Assembly: GCF_003248505.1 (NCBI RefSeq)
Contig: NZ_QFOA01000005.1
Coordinates: 79,896-143,895 of the forward strand
Length of the DNA: 64,000 nucleotides
Reading direction: 5' to 3'
DNA from: Sphingobium sp.
Lineage (GTDB): Bacteria; Pseudomonadota; Alphaproteobacteria; Sphingomonadales; Sphingomonadaceae
A program made the position numbers and the translations under genes. Under the pieces are notes generated by a model. The model did not search any database. It was not told where the DNA came from and saw only the letters and a program-made list of their open reading frames with translations. Positions within the stretch are counted from its first letter, which is position 1. Every line of letters begins with the position of its first letter. This document shows positions 59,282 through 64,000 of the stretch, piece by piece.

Positions 59282-62200
59282 CCGTTTCATCCGGCTCGCG
59301 ATCACGCGGCAGAGAATAGTTTTGATGGTCGCGGCATTCGTCGCCATCTATGGCTGGTATTCATGGCGACAGCTGTCGATCGAAGCCTATCCCGATATCG
59401 CCGATGTCAGTTCGCAGGTCATCACCCAGGCCCCCGGTCTGGCAGCGGAAGAGGTGGAACAGCAAATCACCGTGCCGCTGGAGCGCGCCCTCAACGGTAC
59501 GCCGGGCCTTACCATCATGCGGTCGAAAAGCACATTCGGCCTTTCGCTCATAACCCTCGTCTTCCGGGACGGGTCGGAGGATTACTGGTCGCGCCAACGC
59601 ATCCAGGAACGTATCCAGGACGTGACCTTGCCCCCCGGCATAACGCCGGGCCTCGACGCGCTGACATCGCCGGTGGGCGAAATTTATCGCTACACGCTCG
59701 AATCCGGTACGCTGGGTCAGCGTGAATTGTCCGAGATTCAGCGTTGGGAAGTGATTCCCGCCCTGTCGCAGATACAGGGTGTCGCGGCGGTCAACAATTT
59801 CGGCGGCATCACCACCCAATATCAGGTGGAGCTCGATCCGGCCCAGCTTCAGCGGTTCAATCTTTCGCTCAAGACGGTCGAGAATGCGATCACCGCAAAC
59901 AACCACAGCACCGGCGGCAGCATCATCACGCGTGGCGAGCAGGGCTATGTCGTGCGCGGCGTCGGCGCGCTGCACAGCCTTGACGATCTCGGCAGCATAG
60001 TCGTCAGCCAGAAGGGCGGCTCTCCGATTCTGGTGCGCGACCTCGGCAAGGTACGGCTCAGCCAGGTCGAACGGCACGGGGTGGTGGGCAAGGACGATCA
60101 TGGCGACACCATCGAGGGTATCGTCACACTGCTACGCGGGGAAAATCCCTCTCGCGTGATGGGGGATGTCCATGCCAAGGTAGCCGAACTCAACGCCGAA
60201 CTGGCGAAGAAGGACGTGCGGATCGTTCCTTATCTCGACCGGTCCGACCTCGTCCATACCACCATCGACAAGGTGTCGCATACGGTGTTCGAAGGCGTCG
60301 GCCTCGTCCTCATCGTACTCATCCTGTTCCTCGGCAGCCCGCGCAGCGCGATGATCGTCGCCATCGTCATCCCCCTCGCGATGCTGATCGCATTCATCCT
60401 CATGAATCTCACACATGTGCCCGCCAACCTTCTATCGCTGGGCGCGATCGATTTCGGGATCATCGTCGACGGCGCCATCGTGATGATGGAATCCCTCCTG
60501 CGGCGACGCGAGGAACGCCCCGACAAGCCCCTCACCCGCGCCGAAGCGACCGACGCTGCGATCCAGGTCGCCCGACCGATCTTCTTTGCGACGATCATCA
60601 TCGTCACCGCCTATATGCCGCTCTTCGCGTTCCAGCGGATCGAGGCGAAGCTGTTCACGCCCATGGCGTTTACGGTGGGCTATGCGCTGCTCGGCGCGCT
60701 GCTGGTGTCGCTCACGCTGGTGCCTGCGCTTGCCTATCTGGCGTTCCGCAAGCCGCAGAAGCTGTTTCACAATCCGGTGCTGGCGATCCTCGACCGCCAT
60801 TATACCGTCCTCCTGCGCCGCTGTCTCGACATGCCATTCGCGATCTATGGCGTCGTCGCGGTTGCAGCGGCAGCGGTGCTCATGCTCGGCGCGACGGTCG
60901 GACGCGAGTTCCTGCCGACACTCGACGAGGGATCGATCTGGTTGCAGGTGCAGTTACCCAGCGGCATTTCGCTGCAAAAGAGCAGGGAGATGGCGGCCGA
61001 ACTGCGCCGTGCAGTGCGTTCTTTCCCAGAAACATCCTATATCGTGACGCAACTCGGTCGTAACGATGACGGCACCGACCCCTTCACCCCGTCCCATATC
61101 GAATCGAGCGTCGGCCTCCATCCGTATGACACCTGGCCGTCAGGCGAAACCAAAGCGGACCTGATCCGACGGATGGACGCCAAGTTCCGAACGATGCCCG
61201 GTTTCCGGGTCGGCTTCAGCCAGCCGATGATAGACGGCGTCTACGACAAGATGGCGGGCGCGCACAGCGAACTGGTCATCAAGGTCTATGGTGACGACTT
61301 CCGCGAACTGCGCCGCATCGGCAACGCCATTGTCGATGTGCTCGACCACACACGCGGCGCAGCCGATGTCGCCGTCGATCAGGAGCCGCCCCTCCCCCAA
61401 CTCGTCATCAAGGTGGACCGGGAAGCTGCCGCGCGGCTGGGTGTCAACGCCGATGACGTGGCCGACCTTATCAAGACCGCCATCGGCGGGAATGCGATAG
61501 ATCAGCTCTATGTCGGCGATCGGCGCTACGACATCGCCGTGCGCTTCCCGGCGGCATCGCGCACGACCATCGCCCAGATACGAGATCTGCCGATCACCAC
61601 AGGGAGCGGCGCGCAGGTGCCATTGTCGGCCGTGGCACAAGTGTCGCTCAAGTCGGGCGAGAGTACGATCACACGTGAAATGGGCCGTCGCCAGATCACT
61701 GTGAAGCTGGGCTATCGCGATCGCGACCTTGCCTCCTTCCTGAAGGAAGCGCGGAGCAATATCGCGTCGAAAGTGCATTTCGACCCATCGGCCTATCGCC
61801 TCGAATGGGGCGGCCAGTTCGAAAATGAGGCGCGCGCCGAAAGCAGGCTGCAGGTCATCCTCGCCATCATGTTCGGTGCGATGGCGTTGCTGCTCTACAT
61901 CCAGTTCGCCCTGTTCCGGCAGGTGCTTCTCATTCTCGGCGTGGTGCCGTTGGCGACGCTCGGGGGGCTGGTGGCGCTGCATCTGACGGGCATGACGCTT
62001 AACGTCGCCTCCGCTGTGGGTTTCATCGCATTGTTCGGCGTCGCCATCCAGAATGCAATCATCATGGTGTCCAATCTCAATACCCATCGCGTCGATGGCG
62101 AGGGGCTGCTGGACGCCGTGCTGACCGGCGCGGGCGAGCGGCTGCGACCCGTATTGATGACCGCGACCGTGGCCACCATCGGCATGCTTCCCGCAGCGCT

Positions 62201-62393
62201 CAATACCGGTGTCGGCAGCGACGTGCAGCGCGGCCTGGCCACGGTCGTCGTCGGCGGCTTGATCGTAGCGACCGCACTGACACTGTTTGTGGTCCCAACG
62301 CTCTATTATGTCATCGAGCGGAGTGCGTCCCGACGCGGTGAACGGCGCAGCCGACGGGTCACCGATATGCCGCAACCGGAAATGGGAGCCTGA
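59274..62393 (+). CDS. heavy-metal-type RND efflux pump (CusA/CzcA family)
   Basis: Inner-membrane proton-driven pump of 1039 residues, the standard length. It begins MIDRFIRLAITRQRIVLMVA, has two large periplasmic loops, and twelve membrane helices. The HME signature in helix 4 is GAIDFGIIVDGAIVMMES, with the proton-relay aspartates. QAPGLAAEEVEQQITVPLER and MRSKSTFGLSLITLVF are shared with CzcA, CusA and NccA. TM-side FIALFGVAIQNAIIMVSNLN is the second-half counterpart. It is likely to export a metal cation such as Cu, Ag, Zn, Co or Cd. The methionine triad of CusA cannot be confirmed by eye, so the ion is open. Confidence 0.93.
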   Translation: MIDRFIRLAITRQRIVLMVAAFVAIYGWYSWRQLSIEAYPDIADVSSQVITQAPGLAAEEVEQQITVPLERALNGTPGLTIMRSKSTFGLSLITLVFRDGSEDYWSRQRIQERIQDVTLPPGITPGLDALTSPVGEIYRYTLESGTLGQRELSEIQRWEVIPALSQIQGVAAVNNFGGITTQYQVELDPAQLQRFNLSLKTVENAITANNHSTGGSIITRGEQGYVVRGVGALHSLDDLGSIVVSQKGGSPILVRDLGKVRLSQVERHGVVGKDDHGDTIEGIVTLLRGENPSRVMGDVHAKVAELNAELAKKDVRIVPYLDRSDLVHTTIDKVSHTVFEGVGLVLIVLILFLGSPRSAMIVAIVIPLAMLIAFILMNLTHVPANLLSLGAIDFGIIVDGAIVMMESLLRRREERPDKPLTRAEATDAAIQVARPIFFATIIIVTAYMPLFAFQRIEAKLFTPMAFTVGYALLGALLVSLTLVPALAYLAFRKPQKLFHNPVLAILDRHYTVLLRRCLDMPFAIYGVVAVAAAAVLMLGATVGREFLPTLDEGSIWLQVQLPSGISLQKSREMAAELRRAVRSFPETSYIVTQLGRNDDGTDPFTPSHIESSVGLHPYDTWPSGETKADLIRRMDAKFRTMPGFRVGFSQPMIDGVYDKMAGAHSELVIKVYGDDFRELRRIGNAIVDVLDHTRGAADVAVDQEPPLPQLVIKVDREAAARLGVNADDVADLIKTAIGGNAIDQLYVGDRRYDIAVRFPAASRTTIAQIRDLPITTGSGAQVPLSAVAQVSLKSGESTITREMGRRQITVKLGYRDRDLASFLKEARSNIASKVHFDPSAYRLEWGGQFENEARAESRLQVILAIMFGAMALLLYIQFALFRQVLLILGVVPLATLGGLVALHLTGMTLNVASAVGFIALFGVAIQNAIIMVSNLNTHRVDGEGLLDAVLTGAGERLRPVLMTATVATIGMLPAALNTGVGSDVQRGLATVVVGGLIVATALTLFVVPTLYYVIERSASRRGERRSRRVTDMPQPEMGA

Positions 62394-62397
62394 AACG

Positions 62398-63849
62398 ATG
62401 CGTCGCCGCTGCTCTCTTCCCATCATCGCGTCGGTAGGCGCCCTGCTTGCCACGGCAGGCTGTACCGCAGGTCCCGATTTTCATCGCCCGCCCCCTCCGC
62501 CTTCCGCCGCTTATGCCAATGTTCCCGGCGCGAAACCCGGCGTTCAAACCATCGCAGCGGGCGCCGATATCCCGGCGGACTGGTGGACGGCATTCCATTC
62601 GCCCGCTCTGGACGCGCTGGTCCGCCGCGCCATCGCCGCCAATCCCGATCTCGAAGCCGCCCGCGCCGCGTTGCGTCAGTCGCAGGAGCTTATGAAGGCT
62701 GAGCGCGGAGCCCTATTCCCCAGCGTCAATGCCGACGCATCCGTGACGCGCGCACGTAATCCCGCCACCCTTGCGTCGCCGCTGCAATCCAACAGCAACC
62801 TCTATACTTTGCATACCGCTCAGCTAAGCGTCGGATATACCCCCGACCTGTTCGGCGGCACCCGCCGCCAGATCGAGGCGAGCGCCGCTGCGGCGGAGGT
62901 CCAACGCTTCCAGGTCGAGGCTACCTATCTCACCCTCACGTCCAATGTCGTTGTCGCTGCAATTACAGAGGCATCGTTGCGTGCTCAGATCGACACCACG
63001 CAACGGAGCGTCGCTGCGCAATCGCGCATTCTCGAAATCCTGCGCGGGCGCCTCCGCTTAGGCGATGCCGCGCGCGCCGATGTCGCGGCGCAAGAAACCC
63101 TCCTCGCCCAGACAGAACAATCGCTGCCCCCGCTTCAGAAACAACTGGCGCAGCAACGCGACCGGATCGCGGCCCTCGCCGGACAGATGCCCGATGCGGA
63201 ACAAACATATTTCGACCTCCACGGGCTTTCCCTGCCGAGCGACCTGCCACTCAGCCTGCCGGCGAAACTGGTCGATCAACGACCGGACATTCGAGCGGCT
63301 GAGGCCAATCTTCACGCCGCTGCGGCACAAGTCGGCGTCGCGATAGCCGCGCGCCTACCCTCCATCACGCTCAGCGGTGGCGTCGGCGGATCGTCCACCG
63401 ATTTCGGCACGCTGCTGGCACACGACAATATCCTGTGGAGCATTGTCGGCGGATTGACCGCCCCCCTGTTCGACGGGGGGGCGCTGCTGCATCGCAAACA
63501 CGCTGCGGATGCTGCATATGACGAAGCCAAAGCCCAGTATTGCAGCGCCGTTCTGGCAGGCTTTCAGAATGTCTCCGATGCGCTGGCCGCCATCAGCGCC
63601 GATACCGACGCACTCCGCTCTGCAGAACGAGCCGAACGGGCGGCTGCCGACAGTCTGGCGATAACTCAGGGACAGGTTCGGCTCGGCGCGGTTGCGCAGT
63701 TTCAGGTGCTGAATGCCGAGCAGGCCCACTGGCAGACCGGCATCGCCTTGCAACAGGCGCGCGCCGCGCTGCTGAACGACACCGCCGCGCTGATCGAGGC
63801 TCTGGGCGGGGGCTGGTGGAATCGGGACGCCCCGTCACCGGGCAGTTGA
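62398..63849 (+). CDS. outer-membrane efflux channel lipoprotein, NodT/CusC type
   Basis: TolC-like channel protein of 483 residues, exported as a lipoprotein (LLATAGCTAGPDFHRP, cut before the cysteine). GPDF-P is the usual opening of the NodT/OprM group. ADWWTAFHSPALDALVRRAI is the next landmark, then two repeats of the outer-membrane efflux fold with ARAALRQSQELMKAERGALF, VDQRPDIRAAEANLHAAAAQ and VAIAARLPSITLSGGVGGSS. It starts four bases after the pump stop, so adaptor, pump and channel form one complete three-part efflux operon. The frame upstream of 62398 is inside the pump gene. Confidence 0.92.
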   Translation: MRRRCSLPIIASVGALLATAGCTAGPDFHRPPPPPSAAYANVPGAKPGVQTIAAGADIPADWWTAFHSPALDALVRRAIAANPDLEAARAALRQSQELMKAERGALFPSVNADASVTRARNPATLASPLQSNSNLYTLHTAQLSVGYTPDLFGGTRRQIEASAAAAEVQRFQVEATYLTLTSNVVVAAITEASLRAQIDTTQRSVAAQSRILEILRGRLRLGDAARADVAAQETLLAQTEQSLPPLQKQLAQQRDRIAALAGQMPDAEQTYFDLHGLSLPSDLPLSLPAKLVDQRPDIRAAEANLHAAAAQVGVAIAARLPSITLSGGVGGSSTDFGTLLAHDNILWSIVGGLTAPLFDGGALLHRKHAADAAYDEAKAQYCSAVLAGFQNVSDALAAISADTDALRSAERAERAAADSLAITQGQVRLGAVAQFQVLNAEQAHWQTGIALQQARAALLNDTAALIEALGGGWWNRDAPSPGS

Positions 63850-63908
63850 TGCTTGCCGGTGCGGCCCGGCTTGTCACCCTTTCGTAAGCGGGGCCTGGAG
63901 GCCGCAGA

Positions 63909-64000
63909 TCAGGCGGCTTCGGCGATCGGTTGCTGATCTGGCTGCCAGTTCCATATGTGGACGGCTCCCTCTTGCAAGGGCTGAACGGAAAATTTGATCG
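63909..64000 (-). CDS. C-terminal end of an unidentified protein
   Basis: Minus-strand frame entering from the right edge and ending at a TGA at 63909-63911. The visible 30 codons read like a genuine C-terminus, with FSVQPLQEGAVHIWNWQPDQ followed by PIAEAA. Two tryptophans in a short span and G/C-rich third positions support coding. The family cannot be named from this piece. It converges on the efflux operon, with a 59-base gap that has a GCCGG/CCGGC hairpin at 63855-63870 but no clear T run. Confidence 0.45.
   Translation of the reverse strand, partial: IKFSVQPLQEGAVHIWNWQPDQQPIAEAA

Noticed and set aside
63855..63905. Hairpins GCCGG/CCGGC and GGCC/GGCC after the efflux channel gene as terminators
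   Set aside because: Neither has a T run on either strand, so I did not list them as terminators.
1..64000. Mobile elements, prophage genes, tRNA genes, CRISPR arrays
   Set aside because: I looked for transposase, integrase, cloverleaf and repeat-spacer patterns by eye and saw none. A tRNA or repeat search program could still find something missed.

Overview
The window is 64 kb of GC-rich, densely packed bacterial DNA. Four TonB-dependent receptors (TBDRs), a FecI/FecR-type surface-signalling pair, several LLM flavin monooxygenases, a type III polyketide synthase and two RND efflux systems point to an alphaproteobacterium, most likely of the Sphingomonadaceae. That placement is inferred from gene content only. 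I saw no rRNA, tRNA, insertion sequence or CRISPR array.

Layout. (1) 1-2577: the start of an RND efflux adaptor (minus strand) faces an OmpR-type two-component system. (2) 2640-5760: a MarR regulator diverges from hmgA-fahA (homogentisate to fumarate and acetoacetate), with a conspicuous paired operator between them. (3) 6167-25582: an organosulfur acquisition island. One minus-strand operon (18283 to 6167) encodes an SsuBC sulfonate ABC importer, a thiol dioxygenase, a triple-rhodanese protein, an SsuD-like monooxygenase, two SsuA-type binding proteins, a TBDR, a class II aldolase, a DszA-like monooxygenase and a peroxiredoxin-like protein. A LysR regulator diverges from it. A second minus-strand operon (22676 to 19423) carries a possible 47-residue small ORF, a third SsuA-like protein, a DszC/SfnB-like flavoprotein and a 2-hydroxyacid dehydrogenase. 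It diverges from a FAD/NAD(P)-binding protein and a second DszA-like enzyme. (4) 25880-30411: alanine racemase, then a LysR regulator, a periplasmic ModA-fold protein that fits aconitate isomerase, and a TcuC-like tricarboxylate symporter. (5) 30588-35637: a type III PKS with an isoprenylcysteine-methyltransferase-like partner, lying between two drug:H+ antiporters. (6) 35685-39122: small UVR and DUF3253 proteins, a ModE-type regulator and a TBDR preceded by ModE-like half-sites. (7) 39204-48777: a surface-signalling locus. ECF sigma, anti-sigma FecR, a metabolite:H+ symporter and a CRTAC1-like beta-propeller protein run one way; an STN-domain TBDR and a penicillin-acylase-family hydrolase run the other. 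(8) 49016-55969: siderophore receptor, PepSY membrane protein and an ABC transporter with two DUF3526 permeases. (9) 56128-63849: a FixJ-type two-component system divergent from a complete heavy-metal-type RND efflux operon. The final bases hold the C-terminus of an unidentified minus-strand protein.

The most interesting systems are the organosulfur island, which appears to join outer-membrane uptake, inner-membrane import, C-S bond cleavage and thiol/sulfane-sulfur handling in one regulon, and the surface-signalling/acylase locus, which is built like a self-contained sensor and importer for an unknown acylated compound. Secondary points are the type III PKS cluster, the ModE-TBDR pair and several well-formed operators between divergent genes.
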